This document shows, piece by piece, positions 30,196 through 42,931 of a stretch of DNA of 64,000 nucleotides (the first letter of the stretch is position 1; every line of letters starts with the position of its first letter). The stretch lies in NCBI GenBank assembly GCA_964030785.1, contig OZ034975.1, positions 32,455,769-32,519,768 on the forward strand. The letters run 5' to 3'. The position numbers and the translations under genes are program-made. The stretch is from Siderastrea siderea (taxonomy: Eukaryota > Cnidaria > Anthozoa > Scleractinia > Rhizangiidae). The notes under the pieces are model-generated. The model ran no database searches and had not been told where the DNA came from. It saw only the letters and a list, made by a program, of their open reading frames with translations.

Positions 30196-30703
30196 AGATT
30201 CCTGAACCTCCAAAGGTTTGTTTCTGAGTTGAGTACTTTGGTTGCAAACAGGATTTTTCACTTTGATTAGCATGCTGGACACAAAGATTTATTGCTTTCC
30301 TTTTCATAAAGTGGCTGGGTCTGTCATGTAAGGAGACATGACCTGAAGCATACAATGGAGGAAGAGATGTTGGTTTCTGAGCCCTGATCTATGTAATTCT
30401 TTTGAGCTGTGTTCGTTAACATTGTTAGCCATCATTATAGTAGTAGTTACACGTAGGACATGAATACCTGTATATCGGTTGTCGTCCATGAAATTTGATG
30501 CTCAGCAACAGAAACAGTGTTGTACTACCATACCAACTTGTACGATATGATGAAATACTGTCAACAGTCATCCATAATAATAACCGAGGATGCATAATGA
30601 TGTTGAAAATTTGTCGGTCTCTTCTGTGTTATACTCAACAGATGTGTTGTCAAACATTTGTTAACCAGCAACAATACACGTCTAGTGTTGTGTTACAGTT
30701 ATT

Positions 30704-30886
30704 GCATAGTTCCAGAAAAAAATCGATACACACCCCATGGAAGGTCATTGGAAATTCCTAGGGGGAAGGGGGTCTTAAAATCCAAAATTTCAGGAGCAAA
30801 GTATGAAGCTAAGCTGGAATCTTTTGAGGGGGGTGCAAAACAGAAAAACCTTCTGTGGGGGGAGTAAAGATATTTTCTGGTACTGC
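30704..30886. mobile_element. Short MITE with TTCCAGAAAA ends
   Basis: GCATAGTTCCAGAAAAAAATC and an inverted GATATTTTCTGGTACTGC bound 183 bp with GGGG-rich interior arms. The region around it (30196-31648) shows no other supported feature. Confidence 0.5.
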
Positions 30887-31648
30887 ACATTATACATGTA
30901 ACCAGCAATCAAAGTATAGGGAGAGATGTTGGTTATCATCCATTACGTGTAGGTGACCATAATGACATCATCATGCACAACCCAGTTTGGACTGAAGAGT
31001 TTTGTTGTTAGCCACTGACAGCAACATGTTACTGACAAGATAACTTGTTTGTTGTTAATTAGTTAGATGTATTTGTAATTCCCAGAAAAGTTATGTATAC
31101 AGTAGGTTGGGGCTACACGTAATTGTTAGTCTTGATAATCTGTCAGGCAAATCTGTTGGTGAAAAATATTCATGACCTTTATGATCAGATTGGGTTGCTT
31201 GAACTTGACCAGTAACCTTGTCGTATAAGGTTACTGGTTCATTCCTTGATTTATAAATCTTCTGTCCACAGCCACAGTGTCGGTGCATGATTGTAAATAA
31301 GGACTGTGTGATGAATAAGCTGACATATTGACTTCAGGCAGGATCTGGCTTTAATTAAAGACGGCTTTTGTGTAGCAGTTTAATTTTGAAATTACTGAGC
31401 TATTTACACTAGTAATGTGCACATGCAATTAAGTAACCAAAATGTATAATAATACTTATTAGTATAAATCTACTAGCGTTCTATCATAAATGCTGTAATC
31501 TGATTGGCTACCCTACTCGCTATCTATTCCGTGATAGATAGTGAGTAGCAAAAAGGTGAGTGGCAGGCACAGTCTTATACCTCAAAATAACAGTGCAATG
31601 ATGTAAAACTTTTCACTTTAGTGGAATATTAATCGAGATTTATACTAA

Positions 31649-31754
31649 AACAATTAGATTATTCGCTCTCGATTTCTATGCGTGATAGTTGATTCGGCCT
31701 TCGGCCTCATCAACTATCACACGATAGAAATCTCGAGCTCATAATCTAATTGTT
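31649..31754. repeat. 106-bp near-perfect palindrome
   Basis: AACAATTAGATTAT..GATTTCTAT..GTGATAGTTGAT is followed by its inverted copy around the apex GGCCTTCGGCC near 31701. It could extrude as a hairpin and is probably one end of a fold-back element. Sequence to 32841 has no supported gene. Confidence 0.75.
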
Positions 31755-32841
31755 AAATAGAACTATGATAATAAAGCGTTATGGTTTGTCTTACGATATG
31801 GTCACTTGTGTTGTAGATCAATTATGTAATAAGAAATTCGAGAAATTCGAGGGAGAGAAAGCCGCCATTTTTCATGCACAAGAACGCTCGAAAACAACGC
31901 AGTTTATAAACCTTTATTTAGAATATTCTCTTAACTAATCAAATGAAAGGAAAGAGTACATATTTCATTTCATTTTCACGAAAAAATAACAGAAAACTTT
32001 ATCGCCGATGAAAAAATATGGCCATTTTACTCACTAACTGAACGAAACTGTCGCCGTCAATTTTGATTTTCCCGCTCGCGGGAGAAGAAGGCTGTTTTTG
32101 GACCGGATGTGACGTCAAATTTCGGTGGATCATCCGACCACAAAAAAAGTTCTAGGCGCAGTGAAGTGTTCTCCCCCGCCCCTGAAGGAGAACAATTAAT
32201 AAGGTAGCTGTTACGAGTCTTTAAGTTAGAAAATAACTGAATTTTATCAAGCGATGCGTGTGGTTTGCGTGTGGTGTTGGTTGGGTTTGAGGTAATTTTG
32301 TAAGTGCCTAGTCTGGTACCTAGCCGTTCCGAGTCAACTTGTTTACTTTGCATGGGGATTCTCGGGTTAGCAAACCGGATTTAAACATCACGTCATGAGA
32401 TATGCCTTAACGCGCCCCAGACTCTGACGATCTGCTCGAGCTCGTGTTTATCAAGCGTTATATTTTGATTCTACTGCTATGTTCACTATTTGTATTGACA
32501 GTCTAGACACAACAGTAAATATTTCGTCATCCCTTTGTAAGCATCCTCAGTTGTGGGCAAATTTATACCGACATTCAACGTTTGAGTGAATTTGCGTTTT
32601 TCAGCAGAAATAAAAGCGATACGAAAGATAAGCTGAGTCGTCAGAGCTTAAACATTACGTCATTCCAGTAACGCTATAGTCCAAGGATCGCGCTTACATT
32701 TGTGAAACCTAGGGGTGGGGAGGGTCAGAACGGCCGGTTAAAATGCCCATTCGGCTTTCTTGTTGATGTTCAGACCGGCTTCAAACATAAAAATATTAAG
32801 ATAACCTTTTAACCCTTGAAGCTTATTATGTTAGTGTCCTA

Positions 32842-33348
32842 CAGTTGAACCAACCTTATACTGCCACTCTGTTTATAACAACCACCGATTTAGACGCGTT
32901 AAAAAAAATTGGGACAACACCTTTAAAGTTGTATCTGTCTCATCAACCTTTTGGCACTGTACTCTTAGTTTTCAAGTATAGCATTACATAACAATCCCAA
33001 ATAAATGCACCCAGAGTGCCCAAATCTTAGTGGTACCCAGACTTCCTCCGAGAGGTAGTATCGGCACGGTTGACGCATAGCAGTGCCGTTCTTGGTCGAT
33101 TTTGATTAAGACCGAGGCCTGATAAATACACAGCAATCGCAAATGGCGCACACAGTTGCTCAAACATTTCCTGGCATCTGCTGCAACTATAGCCGGCGAA
33201 CGCAGACGTATTTCCGGCTGTCGCTTCTCTCAATTTTGCATTTTAAATTTCCATAGCAAATTTTCCCACGAAGAAATTGACACTAAAGTACTTAAATAAG
33301 ACCAGAGTTTCCGGGCTCATTAATAGACAGATTACCGGGGTTCCACTG
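32842..33348. mobile_element. Probable pogo/Tigger-like MITE next to Ig exon 3
   Basis: CAGTTGAACC at 32842 (preceded by TA) and GGTTCCACTG ending at 33348 resemble Tigger ends; the inner parts match less well. The right end lies 39 bp before the exon at 33388. Confidence 0.5.
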
Positions 33349-33387
33349 TTAGTATAAATTTGAATTTCATTCCCCAATTTTCTTCAG

Positions 33388-33660
33388 ACAAACCCGAAGG
33401 CGTTACTATCAACACAGGTGTGGCTCAGAATACCGTCAAACAAGAACAGACTGTGACCTTTACATGCAATGTGGCAGACGCCTTTCCGCCGGTATCAGAG
33501 TACAAGTTCTACCTCAATGGCAGTATTAGAACACTAACAAACGTCAATAAATTTACCATCATTGGCGTGAAAAGATCACAGCACTACGGTGAATACAAAT
33601 GTGTGGCTTACAATGCTGCTGGAGATGGACAAAGTTCTGGGGTTCGTCTCAATATAAATG
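33388..33660 (+). CDS. Exon: Ig-like domain
   Basis: The acceptor CCAATTTTCTTCAG and donor G|GTAAGT bound 273 bases (91 codons, phase 1-1). The domain has VTFTCNVADAFPP and GEYKCVAYNAAG with both cysteines. The C strand reads YKFYLNG, lacking the usual Trp (Phe/Tyr instead), as in fibcd/NCAM-like C2 domains. It splices in frame to the exons on either side. Confidence 0.88.
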
Positions 33661-34123
33661 GTAAGTCATTTTTTTAACGAGGGCCCAAAACAATTTTATC
33701 GCATATATCAACTAATTATTAGAATGGAATTGCACGATTAGTATTTAGTACATGTATGTTCTATCTTTTTTTGTGATGCACTTTGTCACTATTGTTAGCG
33801 ACGAACCAACCAAACACCTCAGAAAAACAGTTGGTTGTAAATATAACCTCTGCTTGACTTCTAACAACAGACTGGTCAAACATTCGATGCGTGTACACTG
33901 CCCACCAAAATTCGACCGGGAATCGCAAAGTATAAGCAAACATTTTAGATTATTCTAAGAAGTTAACTGTCGCATTCGTTTGGTATTTATACCTAATCGT
34001 ACCGTTTTGGTACGCTTCGGTGGCATATCAGGCGAGTTTGGTCGAGCCATGGTTCGTATTTTGGTGAGACCAAATGAGCTTGATATGCTGCCGAAGCGTA
34101 CCAAAAAAGGTGCGATTAGGTAT
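33661..34123. repeat. Intron start with a 129-bp palindrome
   Basis: The stretch 33992-34120 is a hairpin: CCTAATCGTACC..TTTGGTACGCTTCGG..ATATCA with inverted copy TGATAT..CCGAAGCGTACCAAA..GGTGCGATTAGG and a loop of about 30 bases. It abuts the element that starts at 34124. Confidence 0.65.
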
Positions 34124-34665
34124 TTACCGTACCCAAATTCGTCCTAAAACCCGGTTGTTGTTTTTTTCAGTTACCATGATCAGTCAGGCGTTGTAGAGCG
34201 ACACGTATTTACACTTTTCTGGTGGTCAATACTCTTCTCTAACTCCTCATCTGCCATTTTATTTAATTCTTTTGTTTGGAGTTTTATTTTCTGAATTTTG
34301 GAAGTCCAAGTTAAGAAAGAAATTTGGAAAATCCGGCTCCATTTTGAAACCAAAAAAGTTTCAGCGCTGTCCGTAAAGTTCACGCGAGCGCCCGCCAGTG
34401 TATCCGCTTCCAATTTTAGCGCGAAATTGTATTTTTCCCCCTCTCTTACCGTTAAACAAATTACTTTCTCGTTTAACAAATGTAATAGTTTTACGTTTCG
34501 TTGTATTTCTGTTGTAATTTTCGCCTCTAAAGTCTGCAAAAAAAATTCGAGTTTCACAAACTGTCCATGATATCGTAGGATATCACGTCAGTGACTTGAT
34601 ATCGTAGAAAATCATGACAGTAAACAAGGCTTCTGATTGGCTAATTCACAATTTGGGTACGGTAA
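34124..34665. mobile_element. Inverted-repeat element with a possible Crypton-like ORF start
   Basis: TTACCGTACCCAAATT (34124-34139) and AATTTGGGTACGGTAA (34650-34665) are exact inverted termini. Inside, a minus-strand frame (34557-34180) encodes a Lys/Glu-rich protein containing MADEELEKSIDHQKSVNT, which recalls the N-terminus of anthozoan DUF3504/Crypton-type recombinase proteins. It could be a short relic of such a gene; this reading is tentative. Sequence from 34666 to 34961 has no feature. Confidence 0.5.
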
Positions 34666-35770
34666 TCGTGGGAACCAAGTTAACTGAAAGGCTCTAGTTT
34701 GTAGCCTAGAATTTGTTTTCTTACCTTTTTAATGTTTTAAGTGGTAAGACAGTGGAAACAAGAAGTGGCAATCATCTGGACAGTTAGTCAACCTGCAAAT
34801 CACTAGTGACGAAATCGGCACTAGGGCGTCTTTTTTACGCATACACATTGACTTTTTCTCAAGGGAGAATTTGCTGTTGTCGAGTTTGTTATTCACATAA
34901 AACTTATGAATCGGTAATCTCATGTCCTTCAGTTTCCTTGTAGTGCTAATTCAACAATACTTAAGAGCGACTTTCAGTAAACATCGAGCATTCGGCGGCA
35001 GAAGTTAAAAATTCGAATTTTTTTCCTTTTTTTGCACATAAATGGGTATTGGTAAAACTAGAAACCTAATGTGGTTCGTTTTCCCGAGAAGCGCTTTATT
35101 TTCGAATAAAACAAGGAAATCGATTCTCGGGTTTGAGAGGTCAAATCACAGGAAACTAATCTTGAAAATCAGTACTATAAACTTACATCGCGCTAGTAAA
35201 CTAAAACGCGGAAAAAAGATAGACACTTCTTATTAACAGAACAAGTCTTTTTCATTAACTAGACAGCCTATTTGAGTTACAAAACAGCAGTAGCGAAATT
35301 TAATGAGCACAAACAATTCCAAACTAAAGGCAGGTTCTGATGTTTACGTAGAAACTGATTTGGAACCTAACTTCTGTGAAATAATTTAACATGTGCCATA
35401 GCCCCACATGGTCTCAATCCTCGTTCAATAGACAGTAGAAACATTGAACTAAACTATACCTTGAAACTGGCTTGGGGTATCAGCATGCTGCTGTCTTTGG
35501 GAAAATTTCGAAGACAGCGAATTTAACAAATGGAGCTTGATGAAGTTCAACTTTGCCGCATCCCGAAAAACACCAAAATTTTCGTGTGAAGCCACACAAT
35601 CTCTCTTTTCTTCGTCGTTGCTTTATGCTTGATGATGGCTTCAAACTAAAATGTTCGGTTGATCTCAAAAAAGGTAGAGGGAAAAGAAAAAATTGAACGA
35701 TACTGGTGATATCGTTGTGAGCTCTGTGCAAACCACGACAAAACGTGACATAACGTACATCTAGTATTCA

Positions 35771-36066
35771 CAGCGGTCAAACGGACGACGCGTGCGCGGT
35801 CCCCGCCATAATTTTACAAAAGAAAATAGAGACAAATGTCGAAAGTTTCACTTTAACCGTAAAACTTAACGCCATTTCTGAAAACTTAAGCTTTTTACTT
35901 TCAGCATGTGTTCAGAATGAATTAACTTGCATCCACAAGTTTTATCGGCGTGAAATTTGGTTTATCGGGACATTTTATGTATCGTTTTCATACGAACTTC
36001 ATGCTGATACAAACATCAAGCCTCTGAAAAACGGGAAATGGCGTTATCTTTTGCGTATGACCGCTG
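35771..36066. mobile_element. MITE with CAGCGGTCA ends inside the outer element
   Basis: CAGCGGTCAAACG at 35771 and CGTATGACCGCTG ending at 36066 form inverted termini around about 280 bp rich in AAAACTTAA-type sequence. No gene. Confidence 0.55.
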
Positions 36067-36311
36067 TAAACATCTAATATGCTACACCTGTGACATCATA
36101 TATCCAAATTTGGTTAAACAATTTGGTCACGGTATTTGGTAACGCAATGCAAACAAATGTAGAGAGAATATTTGCACACGAAGGAACAGAAGTTTGGAAA
36201 CGTGAAAATCGCCCATTTCGGGCTTTTTCTTCCTCTTTTTGGAACGAAAAAGAATGTTAACACTGGAAATTAACAAGAATAAAGTAGAGCGAGCCCGTTC
36301 CCCTGTGTCAG

Positions 36312-36790
36312 GACCACAGTCAAACCATGGTCAACCATGTTTTTACCACGGTTGATCATGGTCAGCAACCATGGTCTACCATGATCTGTCAATGGTAGAA
36401 CCATGGTTTGACCATGGTTAACCATGAACGTTAAATGGCACAAATTCGACCACGGTTGACCATGGTCAAGATAAGTTGCAAATAGACATGAAAAAGACAT
36501 GGTCAACCATGTATAATCATGGTTCTATAACATGTTTAGCCATGGTCTACCATGGTAAATTACTCAAAACTGAAACCATGAAAAAACATAGTCAACCATG
36601 TTTCAGGTTTAAAAGAAACATGGTATAACATGGTCAACCGTGTTCTGTTTTCATAATATATACCATGGTATGACATGGTCAACCATGTACCGAGGGATAC
36701 ACCAAACATGACATATCATGGTCAACTATGTTTTTTTTGCTGGGGGAGGGGGGGCAAACCATGACAGAACATGATCAACCATGTTTTCTG
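36312..36790. repeat. Subterminal array of CATGGTCAACCATG motifs
   Basis: Many variants of the near-palindrome CATGGTCAACCATG and the half-site CCATGG fill the terminal 480 bp of copy 2. The equivalent inverted array in copy 1 is about 42440-42920. The opposite ends carry shorter arrays (39145-39260 and 50000-50120), with scattered sites further in. Dense subterminal repeats usually serve as transposase-binding sites. Confidence 0.85.
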
Positions 36791-37284
36791 GTGAAAAGAA
36801 ACCATGAAATAACCCAGTCAGATCTTAACAAACCATTTTCATTTAACATGGTCAAGCATATACTTAGATGGAAAACAAAGCACTGCATACGAGCAGATGA
36901 CAAATCCATCCCATAAAACTTTCTTACATTGTCAATACCTGGGGCATGCTTTAAAAACTGTTACAAAAATGCAGGGAGGAGAAGAGCGAACAAAAATTGT
37001 AGAACATTCAATGATTGATAAAGTCTTGAGGAAGTCAATAATTATTGCTACATGTTGAGCTCTGATTTTTTTAATGCTTTTAACTCTCTTTCTCATGAAT
37101 GACAATGAAATAAAACTACAACAGTCAAGTCTGGGGTAAACAGGGGAGGGCTTCGAAGTGAACCCTTCCATTTAAAAAATTTGCCCAACCGAGACGGTGA
37201 AGATAAAAGTACAAAAAAAAACAGGAACATATGGAAAAGAAAAACAAAAGTGCCAATAACAAACTAATAGGGGGGAAGGGAGGG

Positions 37285-37535
37285 CAGCGAAGCTACGATC
37301 TGTACAAGCACATGGCGCATGAACTGCGTAGAGCGCATGTCAGAGGAAGAAACTAGTACCAGTCCTCCCTCCTTCCCTTGCTGGAATTAAATACAAATAA
37401 ATGGAATTATTTTAGACTTAACTCTCTTTCTCATGAATGACAATGAAATAAAACTACAACAGTCAAGTCTGGGGTAAACAGGGAAGAGCTCCGAAGTGAA
37501 CCCTTCCATTTAATAACATTTGCCCAAAGGAGGCA
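37285..37535 (-). repeat. A2 and B1 split direct repeats of the retrotransposon
   Basis: 37285-37417 matches 45288-45420 (133 bp, CAGCGAAGCTACGATC to ATTATTTTAGAC). 37418-37535 matches 37080-37190 (TTAACTCTCTTTCTCATG onward). The order in this 3' region is B1-A2-B2 on the coding strand. Confidence 0.85.
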
Positions 37536-37574
37536 CAACCTAACCCCAGACGAAAGGAACCACTAGAGAAAAAT

Positions 37575-38589
37575 CTAAACAAACGAAGCGAGACGCTTAA
37601 CTGCTAGCATTCTGTCTTTAACTGGGATGTGAATGTAAGACCTATAAGCATCTGACTGCCAGTCTCCCAAACACTTAATCAGTTCGGCAGGGATTTGAGC
37701 TTGGAAAGCCAGAGTGGCCCCGCCCGAGCGAAAACTATGTCCAGTAACTTGAGACGGATCCATGTTCGTCTTGGCTGCCAAAAGCGTAGGGAGTCAAACT
37801 TTCCATAAGTCAGAGGAGTAAGGCCCCCAGTAGATGCTGGGATGATGAAGGCTGGGCCCGATAAGGGAGCTGGTACCAAGCGGAAGGCGTGTTTTAGAGC
37901 TGTATAAGGGCAGAGTGGATGCTGGGCAATGTGAGGTAAAGGAATAGTTAGAATGCGCTGGCTAAATTGGATAGTTTTCGACCATCTGTTCATAATGATG
38001 GCCCAGTCAGTAAAGAAGAGTATGTCTCCTCGGCGCAGGTGCTCGGACGGGTCAAACTGTGTTAATCCTTTGCATAGTAAATTCGCTTTACGTAGGAGGC
38101 CAAAGAAAGCTACCAGGCAAACTGCCCAGAAAGTTGCATGCGAAGGGTTGTCCAAATTTAAGTGACTCTTGAAGACTAATAGGATCTGGGGGTAATTGGT
38201 TTCTTTTGGGACACTGTTAAACCTTTTACACGCTTGATTCCTCGAAGTGTAGTTGCCAGCTGAAAATTGTTTTTTGTTGGGTGAGTCAGTCCATGTTCAA
38301 GGTGTAGAATGCGAACTGCATTTAAATAAGCTGGGATGGAGGATGCTGAGAGTGACCTTGCTAGGAAAGCTGCATAGCGATTAATGGTTAATGCTGCTGC
38401 TAGTATAGGTTGGTAACCGTAGTATACGCAAAAGGATAGGTATGAACGCATTTGACTCACGTAGGTGGACTTGGCAGTGGGTGCATATGCTTGACGTCGG
38501 AAATTGGTGACTTCACGGTCAAGTTGCTGCTGATCCCTTGGATCTAAGGAGAGCAAGAGACAATGGCGACATGTGAGATTCAAAGTCAT
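37575..38589 (-). pseudogene. Tyrosine recombinase of the PAT-like element
   Basis: The N-terminal SAM-like part lies at 38589-38176 (YAPTAKSTYVSQMRSYLSFC). The catalytic part starts with FFGLLRKANLL (first Arg) and ends with GHSFRSGGATLA (HxxR) and WQSDAYRSYI (the Tyr nucleophile). These residues are all present, but the gene is spread over three frames with shifts near 38160 and 37780. The enzyme would integrate the circular cDNA. No methyltransferase domain of the DIRS1 type is seen before it, which agrees with PAT/Ngaro. Confidence 0.8.
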
Positions 38590-39133
38590 GCAAACAAGAG
38601 GATTTGGGGAGACATGCTAGGAACGTTGGCCAGTGTTTCACATCATCAAGGCGTGAAACACTATCTGCTAGGGTGTTGATTGATCCTGGGATGTGCTTGA
38701 CGAACAAACTGAAGTTGTAGTACTCCTTAAGCCAGAACAGAGAACGAATCCAGTCCATGATCACTGGGCAACAGGTTGTGCCTTTGTTTAGAATGGCCGC
38801 AGCCGCCTGGCTGTCTGTCTTAACAACTATTCGATGACCTGACCAGCAGGGTGCCCAACGGTGGGCAACTAAGACAATTGTAAATGTCTCCTTGTAATTG
38901 ATATGGAGGGAGCATAGAGATAGGTAATCCAAGGCCCAGTTGACATACATCCAGTCTGTTTCCCATAGGCACCCCCCGTCAGACAGGGAGGCATCAGTAA
39001 GCACTACTGTAGGAAGTTCTGGGATGGCTGATGGGAACAAAGCTGTACAGTGGTGTGCTGGCAGGAGGCAAGTCCACCACATGAGGTCGGCTCTCGCTTC
39101 TAGGTTTAGGTAGACGCGATGGTACGGGCGCTA
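38519..39133 (-). pseudogene. RNase H segment of the PAT-like element
   Basis: The frame encodes YHRVYLNLEARADLMWW (the RT-RNase H connection), then VVLTDASLSDGG, INYKETFTIV, VKTDSQAAAAIL and NTLADSVSR, which hold the acidic residues of RNase H. The upstream half of the protein is on the far side of copy 1 of the CCCC element; the junction at 39133/42932 is in frame but reads a stop codon. Confidence 0.8.
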
Positions 39134-42100
39134 CCCCGGCGACAGGATGACCATGGTAGCATTGTTTTTCATTGCCAACCACGTTTGACCATGTTGTGGC
39201 AATGGTGTCTGACCATGGTCTCTGAATAAGAGTTGACCATGGTACATTGTCAACCATGGTCAAATGAGCACTTATCATAATTTTTTTTTATTTGGAGCAA
39301 ACCTCAAACTAAGATATCATCTTATTCTATTTGGCACTAAACAAAGGTAATAAAAAATCAAAAGATCATGCTTTAGCCTTAACATGACATCAGACCAGAC
39401 ATTTTTCCCCAGCAATTTATGGTAAACCATGTTCAACCATGGTTTAGTTTTTGAACTATTTAATTTCTGAAAACTTATTGACACTGTGGTATGATTAAGG
39501 AAAATGTACAAATGGTGGATGAAAACTATAAAAATTGCTTTTTTACAGCTGTAGCAGTGAAGATACTGATATTTGATTTCGCCAGGATGCCATGATAAAT
39601 CATGTTCAACCATGTTTTGCTAATTCAATATTAACCAAATTATTTCACAACATTATACCAACACAACTGGACAGTAAACCATCTTTAATATTTATTTGAC
39701 AAGTAGCTAAGACTAAGGTGTACACGTGAAATGCTTTGGTGATGAGAAGAACGTAGTAACCGTATTAAAGTGATTTAAAAATCATGTCAATCCCCAGTTT
39801 TCTTAAAACTAACAAAAGACCTTGTGTAAGGTTGAATTGAATTAAAACAAAACAAAACAAAAAAGTCAACACTAGTTTGTGAGTAAACAAACAATAACTT
39901 TGAAAACCAGCTAGTTTGACACTGGCAAATCTCGATGGATTACAAAAGCCATCATTCTCAGATCCTGAACAATTCTGATTCATGTGACCATGGTTAACTA
40001 TGTTGGACCATCTTTCACATGTTCATTCAAATATTCTACTGAAATTGATTCGGTTTTGCCAGTGGAATACGCTATACCTTTTTATCCAATTCAATATTAA
40101 TTGTTTGTAAATCTGGCTTTACCTTTCTAGTATGCTCGAGCTTCATCCTATTTTAATAGAGTCATACTTCAGTCGAAAGAGGTGGCAATGTGGCAGCGCA
40201 GTGAAGTTCGTTCTCACAATGGGATTCCATATTTTCCTTGCTTTACAAGAATATAGATGTAATTTTTTCTTGTCATCTATAGATCTCTTTAAATGGTTCC
40301 TCTTTGTTTTCTAGTAAAGCATAAACCCTTTAAACAGGGAAGAAAAGACTGATATGTAATCTGCAGTAATCAACATGTAACTGTTACGGTCAGGCGCATT
40401 TTCAGTAAAAGGATGCGAAGGAGCTGGTGACTAGATAAGCCTGCGTGGTCAGCGAGTGGTCAGCGGCCTTTCACATGATGGATCGTTCGATTTCGCCATT
40501 GCAGATCAACGGTCAGTTTCTTCACGTTTTCTTGGAGAAAATCATTTAAAATGACTCATAAAACGGTGAATATGGATCACTTACATTTTAAAAACGAGGT
40601 AAGTTTTAATAACAGATGATAACTTTTGAAAATGATGACTTTTGATAGGTAAGATCAGCTTAAATACACGAACGCTGTGAAGCGCGTAAGCTGAAGTCTT
40701 AATATTCTTGGTTTGTATTTTAACCCACTTTGTGTGATGAAGTGTTTGTATTTTAGACCTCTCTTTAAATATTTTGAAGTTCTTAGAGTGCACAGTGATA
40801 TGATTTTATTCTTGATGAATGAAAAAAAGCTGGATGTGTTATCAGACGTTATGTGTTATTTGTGTCACGCAGGCCATGGTGAGCTTACCAGCTTATGGAT
40901 AATTTTAACTGGCACAAATACAACTATAATATGAAAACATTTTAAGCTACTGTAAAATGAATATCACTTGTGTGACTAGAGAGGAGGTATTAAACAAATG
41001 CTAACCGTTAGAAAAAATGATGCTGGTTTTAAGTGGTTTTAACAACACATTTGTTTTTGTTTTATTGTAGTTTAATGGCCTCTGATTGATGTGGATGCAA
41101 TTTTTTTTTGCTGGAAGTGCAGTATTACCAAACAAAATTTACTGGCAGTTAATGAGCTAAGTGTGGAACAGTGAAAACAGAATTATAAAATTGTAATTGT
41201 CAGTTGTAAGAACATGTTCTTTTGGAACAAGGTTACAAAATTAATTGTACACTGGGTAGCAGAGGCTTTTCTTACATGTTTTGGTGGCTGATAGACAGCT
41301 CCACTTAGCCTCTGACATCCAGGAGTATGTTATTAAGAGTTTTAGTGTCATCTGTAGACTGTAGAGGCTTGCTGAGTAGCATTTTCAGTCAAACCCAGCA
41401 GTGCCCAGGCAGCCCCCCAGGCATGAGTGGGGATTTTGTTCATATAAATTATAAATCCCGTGGATGGGACATTCAAGAGTTATGTTATTCTAGAATCTAC
41501 CCCAGGGATGGAAATTCATCTTCAAAGAATCTTGGCTTTGTTTTCAGTAACGAGCTATCTAGGAAAGAGAGTGAATTTATGACTGGATCAATAAAGACAT
41601 GCCTTACCCTTATAGATAATTGTTATTACTTTTACTACTAATTTTATTGTCATTGTTATTGTTGTTGTTGTTAGTCGTTGTTATGTTTCATGAATCTTTA
41701 AAAAAAAATTAAGACTTCATTAAGTGAAAATAGCATTTTTACGTGATTTGCAAAAGTGCAGACTTGCGTGTAACAAAATTATTACTGGAATAATACTGAG
41801 ATGTGGCATTTTTGGAACTTTTACAAGAACCCTAAATTTATTTTGGTATTACAGAGTTGAACAACCCCTAACTGTAACACCAGGTGTTGTGAATCATCCC
41901 ACTTTAATTGGGCTACCATTTGCAAATGATACAATCCAATCACAGCCCTGTGGAGCAAACATGGGCACTGCTGGTGGTTATAAAGTGAGGATTTTGACTA
42001 GTGCAGTTTTAATTAAGGGGCTGAAAGTCTTGCAAACTGTTTTGGTTGATTGATCTGTGTAAGACATATTTCTCATGTCCACATACATTGAATTACTGTA

Positions 42101-42931
42101 GGAGTTCTGTCTTGTTAGATGTCATGTATGGATACTAATTAATTAAAGCATTAAAAAAATCAGAGCTCAGCATGTAGCAATAATTATTGACTTCCTCAAG
42201 ACTTTATCAAACAATGAATGTTCTACAACTTTTGTTCGCTCTTCTCCTCCCTGCATTTTTGTAACAGTTTTCACAGCATGCCCCAGGTGTTGACAAAGTA
42301 AGAAAGTTTTATGGGATGGATTTGTCATCTGCTCGTATTCAGTGCTTTGTTTTCCATCTAAGTATATGCTTGACCATGTTAAATGAAAATGGTTTGTCAA
42401 GATCTGACTGGGTTATTTCATGGTTTCTTTTAACCAGAAAACATGGCTGATCATGTTCTGTCATGGCTTGCCCCCCCCCCCCCTCCCCCAGCAAAAAAAA
42501 CATAGTTGACCATGATGTGTCATGTTTGGTGTATCCCACGGTACATGGTTGACCATGCCATACCATGGTTTATATTATGAAAACAGAACACGGTTGACCA
42601 TGTTATACCATGTTTCTTTTAAACCTGAAACATGGTTGATTATGTCTTTTCATGGTTTCAGTTTTGAGTAATTTACCATGGTAGACCATGGCTAAACATG
42701 TTATACAACCATGATTATACATGGTTGACCATGTCTTTTTCATGTCTATTTGCAACTTATCTTGACCATGGTCAACCGTGGTCGAATTTGTGCCATTTAA
42801 CGTTCATGGTTAACCATGGTCAAACCATGGTTCTACCATTGACAGATCATGGTAGACCATGGTTGCTGACCATGATCAACCGTGGTAAAAACATGGTTGA
42901 CCATGGTTTGACTGTGGTCCTGACACAGGGG
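39134..42931. mobile_element. CCCC-ended transposon, copy 1 (inside the retrotransposon)
   Basis: It starts CCCCGGCGACAGGATGACC and ends GGTCCTGACACAGGGG, 3798 bp, inverted relative to copy 2. Removing it joins the retrotransposon's RT and RNase H in the same frame, which fixes both ends to the base and shows that no bases were duplicated (or that a duplication has been lost). Interior open frames such as 41327-41641 and 41724-42053 are also present in copy 2 but match no known domain. The end near 42931 carries the dense CATGG array. It lacks the Tc1 and LINE insertions of copy 2, so it gives the empty sites for both. Confidence 0.8.

Noticed and set aside
36312..36790. CRISPR-like array from repeated CATGGTCAACCATG
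   Set aside because: Spacing is irregular, the repeats are palindromic variants and the host is eukaryotic; they are subterminal transposon repeats.
41327..42053. Frames conserved between the two CCCC-ended copies as possible transposase
   Set aside because: Conserved simply because the copies share ancestry; no catalytic motifs, and both lie in AT-rich non-coding-like sequence.
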